A DNA stretch of 64,000 bases from Narthecium ossifragum (GCA_963920575.1 OY986963.1:2084896-2148895), one strand, 5' to 3'; positions 31,213-43,100 are shown, counted from the first letter of the stretch. The notes: generated by a model from the letters alone, not told the origin. Translations and numbers: made by a program.

Positions 31213-31555
31213 CTAGGTGGTGGGCCCGTGCCACCTGGCACGGCTAACTGCCCGTCCCCACTATCTCTATAATAACTTACACATCTAAACACTATCCTTT
31301 CTTTTTTTTATTTAATTACAATTTTATGACACGTGTATGCCACGTGTATGTCATGTGTGTATAAGTTTATGACTCAGATTATGAGTCATAAGGGATAACT
31401 ATCATCGGATCTTATAAGGTAGATAAGGATGTATATTTAAAACTAACCTAGGGAATTATGATAACAATATACAAAGTTAACTTAGAAAAATATACATGTA
31501 AACAAACTAATATAAGGGAAACGGTTGTGACCGTTATTGCTCCTTATAAGGTTGA
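31213..31555 (-). mobile_element. Helitron family a, full-length copy, minus strand
   Basis: It begins A|TCAACCTTATAAGGAGC at 31555, carries AACGGTCACAACCGTT, and ends with CCGTGCCAGGTGGCACGG, a perfect 7-bp stem, and CTAG at 31213, then T. Length is 343 bp. It is separated by only 3 bases from the family b element at 30957-31209, in the same orientation. Confidence 0.8.
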
Positions 31556-31859
31556 TATATATATATCATTCTTATATGGCTAAATTTTCAATTAGTACCC
31601 TGTAGTTTGACCAATATTTTTATGTGGTCCTTATATTTCAAAAAGTTGCAATACAGACCCTCAAATTTAAGAATCTCTCTTATGTGGTCCGCCACGTCAC
31701 CAACCATTAGCTACCGTCTGCGATCTGACGGAAAGTGGGGCCACGTGCGCCGCACGTGACCCAATGATGTCCCTCCCCGTTACCCCGTGAGGGACTTAAC
31801 GGGGCGGTCAGGGTAGTTGGCCACGTGGCCAACATTTCACCCTTCTTCTCCCCCTCGCA

Positions 31860-32030
31860 TCCTTGACCATCTTCAACACCTCCTTGGTCGCCGGACGGCT
31901 ATCCTCGGGGGACACGCTCTCGCACGCACGCCATGGCAATGGTCACCAGCGCCGCCAGCTTCTCCTCCGACGCCTCATTGCTCGAGGCCAGGTCTATCGG
32001 GTTTCACAAGAGGAGCCCCCATTGCCGGAG
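31860..32030 (-). pseudogene. Receptor-like kinase C-terminal fragment (captured)
   Basis: On the minus strand, with one frame change, the sequence reads EEKLAALVTIAMACVRE and RPATKEVLKMVK, matching the end of plant receptor-like kinase domains (subdomain XI, ...IAMACV...PEDRPxMKEVVKML). It lies inside the TIR element and has no kinase core. The plus-strand frame from 31933 that runs over it is antisense coding by chance. Confidence 0.55.
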
Positions 32031-32061
32031 ACGACGAGATCGGGAGACGGGGTGGCGAGCG

Positions 32062-32739
32062 ATGGGGTGCACAGCGTCGTGGCTGGACAACGAGGACGTT
32101 GTGCGGCAGTGCAAGGAGCGGCGCCGCCTGATGAAGGAGGCCGTCCTGTCTCGCCATCTCCTCGCCTCCGCCCACTCCGACTACCTCCGCTCCCTCCGCC
32201 TCACCGGCTCCGCCCTCACTCGCTTCGCCTCCGGCGAGCCTCTCACCGTCTCCGATCAGACGCCTCCCATACTCCTTCCCGATCCCAACAGCCCCTTACC
32301 TACCTCCATTGCCGCATCCACTCTCCCTCTGTCGACACCCCAACTACCACCTACGCCACCGCTTCCGCATCCACCTCCTCCTTCGCACCGTGGCTTCTCT
32401 CCATCTCCTTCGCCGGCCATCGGCAGCTCCAAACTCCCTCATATGTTGTCGGAGTCAAGACCCGGCTCTGCCCGCTTCTACAACTACAACCCTCCGCCCA
32501 AGAAGTATCCTAGAACCAACTCCACCTGCGCCACCACACCCTCTCAGAACTCCTCCGGGAAGGACTGGGAGAACTTCTACCCACCCTCGCCCCCAGACTC
32601 CGAATACTTCGACCGCCTCAAAGCCAAGCGCGAAGTTGAGCTCGACCACCACCTCCGTGAGGGACTTAACGGGGTAACGGGGAGCGACGGCATGGCCTCA
32701 CTTTTCGTCAGATCGCGGACGGCAGCTAACGGTTGGTAA
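32062..32739 (+). pseudogene. DUF630/DUF632 (NRG2-like) N-terminal fragment (captured)
   Basis: The ATG at 32062 starts MGCTASWLDNEDVVRQCKER, then FASGEPLTVSDQTP, a proline-rich linker, and PPSPPDSEYFDRLKAKREVE. Plant DUF630/632 proteins begin MGCxxSKLDNEDAVxRCKERR; MGC is the usual myristoylation and acylation signal. Here K of the SKLD core is W. About 200 residues of the family are present before the frame runs into the right TIR at about 32660, stopping at 32739; the DUF632 domain is missing. An open frame from 31933 (268 codons) joins antisense kinase DNA to this piece. A transcript is possible but not shown. Confidence 0.75.
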
Positions 32740-32879
32740 CGTGGCGGACCACATAAGAGAGATTCTTAAATTTGAGGGTCTGTATTGCAACTTTTTAAAA
32801 TATAAGGACCACATAAAAATATAGGTCAGACTACAGGATACTAATTGAAAATTTAACCTTGGAGTTATAAATTAACCTT

Positions 32880-33830
32880 TTGATATTAGAGGGTTGGGAG
32901 ATCTCATCTGAATCTAACAGCTCAAAGCAGCGGTTACGTGTGGTCTGCGTGGCCAAAGATCCGTCTCCCCACTTACCCGTCCTTCTCCCCCACTTAACTA
33001 CCCCGTTCGCCAACCGCCGCTGTCTCTCTTCCCCACTTCTCCTCCGCTCCTCAGACCTCCACCCACTTCTCTTCCTCTCCTCAGACCTCCCCCAACCCCA
33101 TGCGCGAGCACGCCGTCTCCCAGAAAAACCTACCTCTAGCCGTAGCCACCGAGCCCCCCAAACCACTGGTGCTCATTGTACTTCCCCTCTCCGCCTCCGA
33201 CAACCCTTTGTCCACAGAGCCTTCGTGATCCGCCACAACGACGACGGTGCAGCGCTCGATCCGAGGTTGATCGATGTTGTCAACGTCGGCCCGGCGTTTC
33301 GAGGGCGGTGTGGGTCCTTCGCATCGGAGTCGGTTGATGCCGTTCGCGAGGAGGGGGCGTGGCGCACAACGTTGTGCGGTTCTTGCGGCAGCGGTGGATC
33401 CTCCGCTTCGCCGACGCTCGAGGACTCCCTAACCTCCCCGCTCTTCCCCTCCCCGGCCCCTTGGCCCTTCCGATCATTCACCCCGTTCCTCTCTGAGGCG
33501 TCGAGAGGGTTACTGGAGAGAGAGAGAGATCGTGAGGAGAGCCCAGCATATAATCTATGCGGTTAAAAAACTAATTCCCCCACTTCCCCTCCCCGATCCT
33601 CTTCTCCCTCGACTCCCTCCGTCCCCTCTCAAGCCGCGTCTCTCTCTCTCTCTCCATCTGCGAGGGCCGCATACCACTCCGCCAACCCCAGGTACTTCAT
33701 CACTCCCTCCGCCATCCCCCCTTAGGTCGACGGCTCTGCCGCAGCCACTCTGCCATCCCCAGGTACTTCATCGCTCCCTCCGCCATCCCCCTTAGGTCGA
33801 CCGCTCTGCCGCAGCCAAGATTGGAGTTTT
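32880..33830 (+). other. GC-rich block, possible second captured sequence
   Basis: A C-rich 700-base stretch with a 228-codon plus frame (32880-33566) of no recognised family, followed by a tandem duplication: CAGGTACTTCATC(A/G)CTCC ... CTCTGCCGCAGCCA at 33689-33757 and 33760-33818. The sharp GC change against both sides suggests imported gene DNA. Confidence 0.4.
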
Positions 33831-35616
33831 AGTAGGCATGAAATAAATAGTTAGCAGGTAGTTCCGTCTCTATCCTTTTCTTCGATTCTGAATCTCCCAT
33901 TAAATAGCGGCGAACCGGCCAATTCCAGTAAAAATTCCGAGATGGTTGCTGCAATCCGCCATCGCATAGAGGCAGAGACAGAGGCATAGGCAAGGCTCCC
34001 CCTACTGCTCCTACAAGGATAACACCAATCGTAAACTCTATTGATACTTGCCAGTCCAGTCCTCCACCACCTAAAATGTTTTGTGGTCGTCTAGGGGAGG
34101 CGAAGATAATTACAGGTAAAACCAGAAAGTGTAGGATCTCTACTCTTTTTATTTTCTCAAATTCATTTTTCCTCCCACAAAAACTTCCTTGGGATTGTTA
34201 TTTTAACAGATAGCTCTCAATCATTAATTATTTGCAGATCATCTAGGGATTTGTTTCTGTTTCTCCAGCAAAACTTCCTAGGAACCCAAGATTTCTCCTT
34301 TTCAACTAATTTGACTTGTTAAAGGTTTCTATGCAATGTTGGAATTAATTTATTCAAGTTTGTTGGTGTTGGGTTTAATTTTTATTCTCTTCGTTTAGAG
34401 CATTACTGTTGATCAAAAAAGGGCTTAAATATGCTTCATTTTTTGAGTATATGTAGTTAAAGTTCAAACTTTGCTTGGGATCAAAGATTATGTTGTTCTT
34501 TTAGTTGACAGTTGATTGGTGTTGTAGATTTAAATCTTCATGCCTGTTCAATTGTTGATGGTTTCCTTTCAACAATGAATTTTTACAATCTATTTACATC
34601 CTCTTCCAAGATCTTCTTCAAGCTGTATAGGTCTTTGTCAAATTGAGACATAGGATTTCTTAGAGTCTTCCAAGATCGTTTCTTTTTGAAGCTAAAAGCA
34701 AAAACTAATAGGATATGTATATTTGCTTTTAGCTATGCATATTTAAAGTTGTTACGAAGTTCAACGAGATATCACAAATTGCTCATTAGCATGCATTAAC
34801 TTTTTTATTCTAGCAGTTTCCTTTTCTGAAGAGATGCTAATCAACATGCTAGAGAACAATGAAAATAGAGTAAAAACTAATGCTTCTTTTTTAGTCTATA
34901 GAGCATGGGTTGAGGTCTCTGTGTAATGTGGTGATCATGGAATGCTAAGGATTGTGGATGGCATAACAGTTTTTATTTTGTTAAAGAGCTCTCAAACTTT
35001 TTAGTTAAAGAAGCTGTCAAGAAAGAGCTGTCAATGAAAAGTTTATTGGTCTATTGGCTATTAAATTCAGTTATATGGTTTATTGGTGTCTTCTTTTCCA
35101 TCTTATGGTTTATTGGTTTATTGCTGAATGTGGTCTCTCAGATGGAGGTTTTAGGCTTCAAACCTATGAAATTAAATTAGACTTGGATGGAAGTAGAAAA
35201 TAGGACACGAACATTCTTCCTATTGTAGAAGGCTTCATGCTTGGATGGAATAGAAGGGAACATCAATTTCACAAGCTGGTCATGTATGAATGGGACAAAG
35301 AAATTTTATTTTCATGCTTAACGGATGCACATATTAAAAAGTTTTGACAAAAATTGGAGTTCAAAGTTAGTATAGCTATTTTTGTGCCCCTTCTTTCTGT
35401 AGAGAGGGGAGTGAATTTCTGGATTATCTTGCTATGCTGAAGATTTAATTATAAATCTTTTGATGCAAATAGTGAGGAAAGTTATAGCATGTAGAATAGG
35501 TTATAACATGGCATTCAGTGAGGATCACCAATGGGGCATGCATTTAGTTATGCTCTGAAAATAAAAATATGTTGTTATTGCCTGTTAATGGAGCTGTGAT
35601 GTTATGGATCACTATA
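33831..35616. other. T-rich stretch without recognised gene
   Basis: AT-rich, intron-like sequence. A possible exon at 33990-34112 (GKAPPTAPTRITPIVNSIDT) ends at a GTAAAA donor but was not recognised and has no partner exons. Nothing else is supported. Confidence 0.4.
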
Positions 35617-35816
35617 NNNNNNNNNNNNNNNNNNNNNNNNNNNNNNNNNNNNNNNNNNNNNNNNNNNNNNNNNNNNNNNNNNNNNNNNNNNNNNNNNNNN
35701 NNNNNNNNNNNNNNNNNNNNNNNNNNNNNNNNNNNNNNNNNNNNNNNNNNNNNNNNNNNNNNNNNNNNNNNNNNNNNNNNNNNNNNNNNNNNNNNNNNNN
35801 NNNNNNNNNNNNNNNN
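35617..35816. other. Assembly gap of 200 N
   Basis: Exactly 200 unresolved bases. Distances across it, including from the DUF630 element to P450-2, are unreliable. Sequence from 35817 to the P450-2 promoter holds nothing recognisable. Confidence 1.
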
Positions 35817-36090
35817 GGTGTGAGCCGGCTTTTCTTAGTCACCACAAAGTGTGCCACATCATTGACCATTTTTACCTCCATAAGGCATCATCTTAATTTG
35901 TGAGCCTTGTGATTAGTTATTCAGCGTGGTGAAGGGGTGGTGCTTATTTCTAAGTATAAAATTCTGAAAGTATTTTATTGACAGCGAGGTCAACTACATG
36001 GATTTCGTGGAATAAGCATAGCACTCAAATCATTATTAATATCTTAGTTTGGTCCTGGACAAGCTATGATCATCCTAGCCAGCTAGCTCT

Positions 36091-36098
36091 TTATAAAC
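36091..36098 (+). promoter_or_regulatory. TATA box of P450-2
   Basis: TTATAAAC in CTCTTTATAAACAAGC, 52 bases before the ATG at 36143, at the same distance as in P450-1. Confidence 0.65.
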
Positions 36099-36142
36099 AA
36101 GCCGGAAGCGAGCTATTAACCATAGCTCTTAATTCCCACACA

Positions 36143-38135
36143 ATGGCGATCCATTACGACACTCTGCTCCTCCTGCTCTTCACCTTGCTCCCACTCCTCT
36201 TCATTTGTACCAGAATTAGCCGAAGCCGAAGACGGAGCGGCACACTCCCCCCGGGGCCGTGGCAGCTTCCAATCTTGGGAAGCCTCCACCACTTGCTAGG
36301 ATCGCAGATGCCTCATTGTGCCCTTCAAAAGTTAGCCCAGAAATATGGCCCCATTATGCACATGAGGCTCGGCGAGATCTCCACTGTAGTCATATCCTCG
36401 CCGGAAGTAGCGAGACAGGTCTTTACGACCCACGACATCACTTTCTCCGACAGACCGCAGATGACCTCCTGGAAAGTCCTGAGCTATGGTTTCAAGGACC
36501 TCGTCTTGTGCTCCTACGGTGAGCACTGGAGGCAGCTGCGAAAGATCTGCGTCCTAGAGTTATTTAGCAACAGGCGAGTCGAATCTTTCCAGTTTATTAG
36601 GGAGGAAGAGGTGCTCAATCTAGTCCGGTCCATCTACTCTGCCAATGGCACGCCCATAAACCTCAGCAAGATGCTCTACTCGCTCACTAACGACATAACT
36701 ACGAGGGCTATCATGGGAAACATGCGCAACAGGAATCAAGAAGCATACTTGAAGCTATTGAATGAGGCGATAGAGTTGGCATCGGGGTTCAGCCTCGCAG
36801 ACTTATACCCCTCATGGCCGCTGGTGGGATGGATCAGCGGAACGAGGGTAAAACAATTGAGGTGTCATCGAGACATCGATCGAATTTTGGAGGATATCAT
36901 CGAAGAGCATAAGCAGATGAGGAGAGAGATGGGGTCCATCAAGTTGGCCGCACCAGTCAAAGAGGCGGATTTGCTCGACGTCCTGCTAAATATCCAAGAG
37001 GAAGGCTACAACTCTGATGATCAATTCCAACTCTCTGACGACTGTTTAAAATCCCTCATCTCTGTAAGTCAATCCTTAAGAAAAACTAGATTACTTTTTA
37101 TGTTTTTTTTATTAGTTAAGCAAAATAGTCTAGGAACCAAAAACAAAACAAAAAAGAAAAGAAGAAGAGCAACTAAACTATATGTATGTTATGCCTTTTT
37201 GTCATCAACCTTATAAGAAGTAAAAATGATTACAATCGTTTCTCTTATTAGATTTTTTAGATGTTCATTTTTCCTAAGTTAGTTTTATATATATTCCTAG
37301 ATTTACATATAGATATTTCCTAATCATCTTTATATAATGGTTAATGAAAAAATTGTTGGGTGGTTACCCTGCCAAGTGGCAGGGGCCCCCACTAGTGCAA
37401 TATATACCTTAACCTTAATTTGTTATCAATCCCTTTTGATCAAATACCTTCAACTTTGATTCGTTGTCCATAACTATATAAGTAATCGCCTCCCTCCATG
37501 CTTAATTGCAGGACATTTTTGGGGCCGGAAGTGAAACCTCGGCCAACACCGTGGAATGGGCGATGACGCAGCTGGTTAGAAATCCCAAGGTGATGGAGAA
37601 GGTGCAATCGGAGGTGCGAGAGATGATCGGAAAAAACGGCAAGGTGGGACGGGAAGCTGTAAGCCAGATGAAATACTTGAAACTGGTTGTCAAAGAGACC
37701 ATGAGGCTGCACATGCCTGTACCGTTGCTGGTGCCTCGAGAGTGCCGGGAGACATGCCAAGTTCTTGATTATGAGATACCTGCAAAGACGAGAGTAATAA
37801 TAAACGCATGGGCGATGGGAAGGGATCCACAATACTGGGATGACATAGAGGAATTCAAGCCGGAGAGGTTTGGTGGCAGTCAGATAGACTTCAGAGGGGC
37901 CAACTTTGAGTACATACCTTTTGGTGCAGGTAGGAGGATGTGCCCAGGTATGTCTTTTGGGCTAGCAAGCATTGAACTAGCACTTGCCAACCTGATCTAC
38001 TACTTTGATTGGAAGCCCCCCCATGGAGGAAGTCCATGTGACATAGACATACAAGGGTCCTTTGGAGTAACGGTTCGCAAGAAATCCAACTTGATCTTGT
38101 GTGCCATCCCTCGTGTTGCTAGTCCAGCAACATAA
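36143..38135 (+). CDS. P450-2: intact CYP71-type cytochrome P450
   Basis: A 514-aa ER-anchored monooxygenase in two exons, 36143-37063 and 37512-38135 (GT-AG, phase 0), the usual CYP71 intron place. Features in order: hydrophobic anchor at residues 8-23, basic stretch SRSRRR, PPGP hinge at 36-39, AGSETS oxygen-binding motif at 312-317, ExxR at 369-372 (KETMRLH), PERF at 424-427 and heme loop PFGAGRRMCPG at 443-453 with Cys451. Similarity is to CYP71D-like enzymes that hydroxylate sesquiterpenes; the substrate is not shown. The ATG is chosen because the same MAIHY start and TATA distance occur in P450-1; an upstream in-frame start at 35978 would put unrelated residues before the anchor. The intron holds a Helitron (37205-37395). 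It is the only intact P450 of the array. Confidence 0.9.
37205..37395 (+). mobile_element. Helitron family a inside the P450-2 intron
   Basis: It starts A|TCAACCTTATAAGAAG at 37205 and ends with CCTGCCAAGTGGCAGG and CTAG at 37392-37395, followed by T. The internal palindrome has decayed (ATGATTACAATCGTT). The element is 191 bp and leaves both splice sites intact. Confidence 0.75.
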
Positions 38136-40150
38136 TTAAGATCGATTTCAGTTTCAGTTTATTTTCGTTTCCTTTGTATATAATGCCCGCCATCAAGAGA
38201 TGTGTCGGTGGAATAAAATCCGAAAGAATGCAGAGCAGAAATAATGGAACTAATTATAAGAGGGAATTAGGCGAGGTTTCTCATGAATATAAAAGAAGCA
38301 AATCACTCGAACAAAGAAAAAAAATTCTTGAATCAAACTTTCTTTGCCTATTTTATTTATCAGGGCCTTCTTTAGAATTAAAATAGGAAATTAGAGAAAC
38401 AAGTAAGTTCAAATGAAAATTACAGACTATTAATTAGCTGAAAACCAGCTTCTTTGATTGCACATTAAAAAAATACAACTCCAAATTTACACTGGGATCG
38501 ATGAGGTAGAGTACCGGCCGGATATAAATTTGAAAATTAACCAGCTTCTTTGTTGTATATGCTACATCAGCTTAATAACTAGCTGCTAGCTCCACCTCTC
38601 TGCTCATACCCTTACTTCAAAGCCTCCCGATTCATTCATGCCCTCGTGATAAAAACTATTAAACCTATAAGTTCTTCATTGGAAAATACAAAAAATTAAT
38701 TAATTAATTAATTAGAATGATGTGCACCATGTCGGGTTGGGCATCATCGATCTAATCTTAGCTGGACTAGGCCAACAAATGTAATCACACCTCTTTAAGT
38801 AGACCTGATCAAAACAACTAGGGGGGGGGGGGGGGGGGGGGTGGTTAAGGGGCGTGGTCCGCGTGGAAGAGGTGAAGGGTCGGGGGGGTGGGGTGGTGGT
38901 TCCGGCGTCGCCTGGGGGACGGCCGCCCCCCCCTCGTCCCCTGGTTCCGCCACCGGTAATGAGTTGAGTATTTGCACAAAAAAAAAAAACGTTAATTCTT
39001 TTATTATTTGGTAATATCAAAATCAGGAACCACCAATTAATGCTTATTTTTCTGTCAGAAACCACCAAGGCGTAGGAAATGCCGAATATAAATAAATAAA
39101 GGATCACTCCCCATCATGCATACGCTATCCATAAATAATTAGAGGAAAACAAAGTCAGACAATCATACAATTAATACTACCAAGAATCTTAGTATGCTAT
39201 GATGATAAGTTCATGGATGGAATATCCGAATATGCGAAACGTGTCATCATCTGACATAAATCAAAGAAAAGTTTACATAATAAACACACTTTATTTCTTA
39301 TTTTACAACTTAGGCCGGCTTATGTTTTCGTCAGAAAACAGGCCATTTGAAAATAATTAAATCCTTATGTGCCCATCAAACTTATGTAATCTTGAGGAAT
39401 TTTGCATAACACGAAAACGATTGTAATTAATGAGCTCAAAGACTCCATTATACATGATTGGTCGTCCGGTCCATTCTAGTGGGTGTCACCCTCATAAAAA
39501 TATACCTAGCTATATGATCAGTCTTCATCAGGTCTATCTATTCTAGTCATTCCTGATTAATGGGCATCGTTTTATGAGGTTGCATGAACCAATAATGGCT
39601 TGCAACAATTAATACTGATTCATCCCTCACCATAGCAATGACATTTTATGTAAAGTAATATGTTCATGATTTCATTGTTGGAATTTTTAATGTCGTGTGA
39701 AAGAAAGTTATGTTATAGTACGTGGCCGGTCTCAAACGGCCGGCCAAAGTTTAAAAATGCATAGATATATCCATTTCACTATGATCGTTCATCCTATATA
39801 TTGTCGTCCACTGTATAGTTTATACAATGTATAAGTTATACATCGGTATCTTAATATACGAAGAACCTGGACGGAATAAGGCAGTTCACCAATGGATGCA
39901 TGGAATATGTGCGAAACACGTCGTCATATATCTACTATATATATATATTCAATTAATCAAGACATAAACCGGCCAGTACTGATCGATGCATAGCATCAAT
40001 GGCACTATCATCGTTTAGTAATGCCTGCCATCCGGTCTGTAGCTCCCCGGCCCCCTGCTATAGTCTCTGGACTAGTGTAAAATTAAAACATACACAAAAT
40101 CTCCAAACATATAACTGTACATAGAGATAGAAGCTTTGATGATGAATTGA
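38136..40150. other. P450-2 3' flank and TPS-E 5' flank
   Basis: No gene is seen. 38143-38818 is duplicated at 30125-30720; 38991-39375 matches 13088-13480; 39399-39545 matches 28632-28770; 39948 onward matches 21080 onward. The stretch is a mosaic of the ancestral P450-TPS spacer. Confidence 0.7.
38821..38990. mobile_element. GC-rich insertion with G21 start and A12 end
   Basis: Compared with the duplicate at 30705, the sequence departs right after AAAACAACTA with 21 consecutive G, then 140 GC-rich bases (TGGTTCCGGCGTCGCCTGGG), CCTGGTTCCGCCACCGGTAA, and a 12-A tract at about 38979. The paralogue lacks all of it, so it is a recent insertion; the type is unknown (SINE-like retroinsert possible). 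Confidence 0.5.
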
Positions 40151-43100
40151 GATGAGCCCAATGGCGAGGATACATAACTTCTCACCGGACAGCAACAGCG
40201 CCGGGTGTTTAACTTCCGGTACCCAGAAAACACAGCTGCGAGAAAATTACGTTCTACACCCTGTCTGCATCAAGATTACAAGATCCGGGATAGGCAAAGG
40301 ACTTTGTTACCAAACCCATACAACGATGAAAACTTCACTCAAGGAGGAGGACATCACTTTTGGTCGTCAATCTGGGGATTTTCAACCTAGTTTTGGGGTG
40401 ACTACTTCATTGAGCACCCTCTAGCTCTTGTCTTCTAAACACCAGGTATATATATAATATGCTCTATATATATATGCACGTATGATTTCTGGGTTTTTTT
40501 TACCTATGTCTATTATTGCTCATATACTACATCCTCGACTTCAAAGCATTGACACAATTAATATCGTCCCAATTCCTCCAAATTAAAAGGGCCATAGACG
40601 TTCTATTTAAGTTTTGCTTGTGCACAGAGGTCAAATGAATCCACGGATCAGCTCAAAGCCGAGGAGCTAAGGAAATCAGTCAAGAAAATGTTGATAGAAA
40701 CCGATGATGACGAATCAGAGAAAATGAAACTGATCGATTCACTACAGAGACTCGGCTTGGATTATCACTTCAAAGAGGAGATCATCTCAGAGGCACTGAG
40801 ACGCATCCACAGTGCCAATATTGACCATAATGATTTGCATGCAGTTGCCCTTCGTTTTCGACTGCTGAGACAACAGGGCTACAAAGTGCCTTCTGGTAGG
40901 AGCTATGAAATTTGTTTCAGAAAGGAATTAATTAGTCAGTCTGATCATATACAAATTTCGCTGCCATGCATAAGAACACAAAATTCACATATGTTTTTAT
41001 AAACACAAAGGTATATGTTTCATGGTTATACTGCGCTTTTGCATGCAGATGTGTTTAAGAAGTTCAAATATAGCAATGAGGACTTTAGTGAAAGCTTGAG
41101 CAGTGATGTGCCAAAGGGATTGTTCAGCCTCTGTGAAGCAGCTTTCCTGGCCACAAGAGAGGATCATATATTAATTGGATGAAGCCAAGGGTTTTTGCCA
41201 GGGCTCATCTTGAGTCAATGATGCCGCATATGGAGCCTGCTCTAGCAGCACAGACTAAGCGGGCTTTGGCGACACCCTTCTTTCGAGGCATTAGACGACT
41301 GGAGGCAAGGTACTACTACATTTCTATATATGAAGAGGATAAGACTCACAACCCTGTGCTCCTGGAACTTGCCAAGTTAGATTTTAATCAGTTGCAAAGC
41401 TAAGCTCGCTAGCATCTCCAAGTAAGTTTCAATAACCTTACCCGGCCGTCTCCATTTTATTTCTTTTCAGGAGATTAGTAGAGATCTAGAGAGAGAGAGA
41501 GAGATGAACAGGCTTGGATTAATTATCGAATTTTTGAGAAAACTATAAATTAATGGTTCAATACAAAAAAGATCAGATGATTTTCAGCCAAATGTAAACT
41601 TGTACATAAGAGATCGTCGAGTTGGCGAGGAAGTTAAACTATACCTGGGACCCTGGGAGGAGGAGAACTACCCGCTCCTTGGGCGTTAAAGTATTGAGAT
41701 TTTGACTAGCATAGACTAATAGACAATCTACGGAAGGCATTCGAACGAAGAAGGATGGGTGAGGACGCTCTGGAGCAACCTCAGCAGCCTAGTCGCATCG
41801 GCAGGTTGGCGAAGCCAGACCGGGCGGTGGTGCCGGCGGAGGTCCTGGCCAGGGGACGTGCGAGATGGAGCCACACCCTGTTTGGACGGTTCATGGGGGC
41901 TGAGGTTGGCATAGAGTTCCTCCGTCGAAGGCTCGCGGGGTCATGGAGAACAACTGAGCCGTTCTTGGTGGTTGATAGGGTGGACGGCGTCTTATGTAAT
42001 CTTGGGGGCAGACGTCAGCTTATGGCATAGGAGAGGTGAAAGAGGATCCGGCAGTTCGTATATTCGCTCTGTTTGGTACGGGTCACTTATTTCTAAACAT
42101 AAAAATATTATTATTATTATTTTATTCTCATTGTATTTATCATTATTATTTTATTTTTTCCTATTCTCATTTCTTAACCCCTTAATTCAAAATAAATTAA
42201 CCTCAAAATCTCTTAATCCCTATTAACCTAGAATAACCTGAGCCCGCCCCAAACGCCTAGGGATCCATTGATGTGGCGGCGGGACCAAGCCACAAGGGGA
42301 AGGGTAAGATGCCAATTAAACCTACGGGCCATGCTGTGTGGAAACGGGTTGAGCAGGATATAGGGAAGCCCAATCGTTTTGGGCCTCTGCAGTCCATGCC
42401 AGTTGGGAGATGATATTTTGGCAGAGATGAGCCTACATGAGGTGGGATGTTATGCTAAGATGCTGGGGCGGGCTAACAAGTGAGGCCCATTGGTTATACC
42501 CAAAGGCTATCGTCCTGGCTGTGCTAAAGGGGGATCGAGGGGTGCTGTCTCAGAGTAGAGTACAAGGAGGTGGAGGAGGATGCCATTCTTTTTTCTTTTT
42601 TTCTTTTTTTTGGGTTATATTATTTTGAAACATACAGATCAAGGGAAAGGTTGCAGCATACTTGGAGGAAGCGAAGTGGTCTAGCAAAGGATACAGGCCA
42701 ACCCTTGAAGAATACCTCCCTGTTTCAGTTGTTACCGCTGGCGGCACCTTCTTTGCTAGTTCATCCATAATTCTTAGTGAAGGACTAGTGGACGGAAATG
42801 TGAGCAAGGAAGGCTTGGATTGGGTTTCAAACCTGCCTAAAATAGCAGAGGTATCCTCTCTAATCGCTAGGGTTACCAATGATTTGGCCTCGACTAAGGT
42901 ATGATCGAGGTATTTCATGCATGCATGCATGACTTCCACGTCCTACAACTGTTTTTGTTTTCATGACTTTAATTGGTGCATATATATGCAGGCAGCTTGA
43001 GAATGAGAGGAATCACGTGGCTACAAGTGTGGAGTGTTACATGAACGATCATGGTGTATCGGAGGACAAAGCACGTGCGAGGCTTCGTGAAAGAGTTGAG

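Larger units (their letters stand above)
31578..32858. mobile_element. Pack-MULE-like TIR element with captured genes
   Basis: The ends are long inverted repeats of about 200 bp: GGCTAAATTTTCAATTAGTA at 31578 and its counterpart GGTTAAATTTTCAATTAGTA read inward from 32858, continuing through TTATGTGGTCC, CAATACAGACCCTCAAATTT and GATCTGACG to CCCCGTTACCCCGT. The interior is GC-rich gene sequence: a receptor-kinase fragment on the minus strand and a DUF630-type fragment on the plus strand. No transposase is present. Long inverted ends around gene fragments are typical of Pack-MULEs; the flanking 9-mers (TTCTTATAT, TTGGAGTTA) do not match, so the superfamily is inferred. Confidence 0.75.

Noticed and set aside
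31933..32739. 268-codon plus frame as one real gene
   Set aside because: The first part is antisense to a captured kinase fragment, the middle is a DUF630 fragment and the end runs into the TIR. It is a chimera inside a transposon, so only the fragment from 32062 is described.
32880..33566. 228-codon plus frame
   Set aside because: C-rich low-complexity sequence with no recognised domain; overlapping minus frames are equally long.
35569..35903. Open frames across the N gap
   Set aside because: They exist only because N translates as X.
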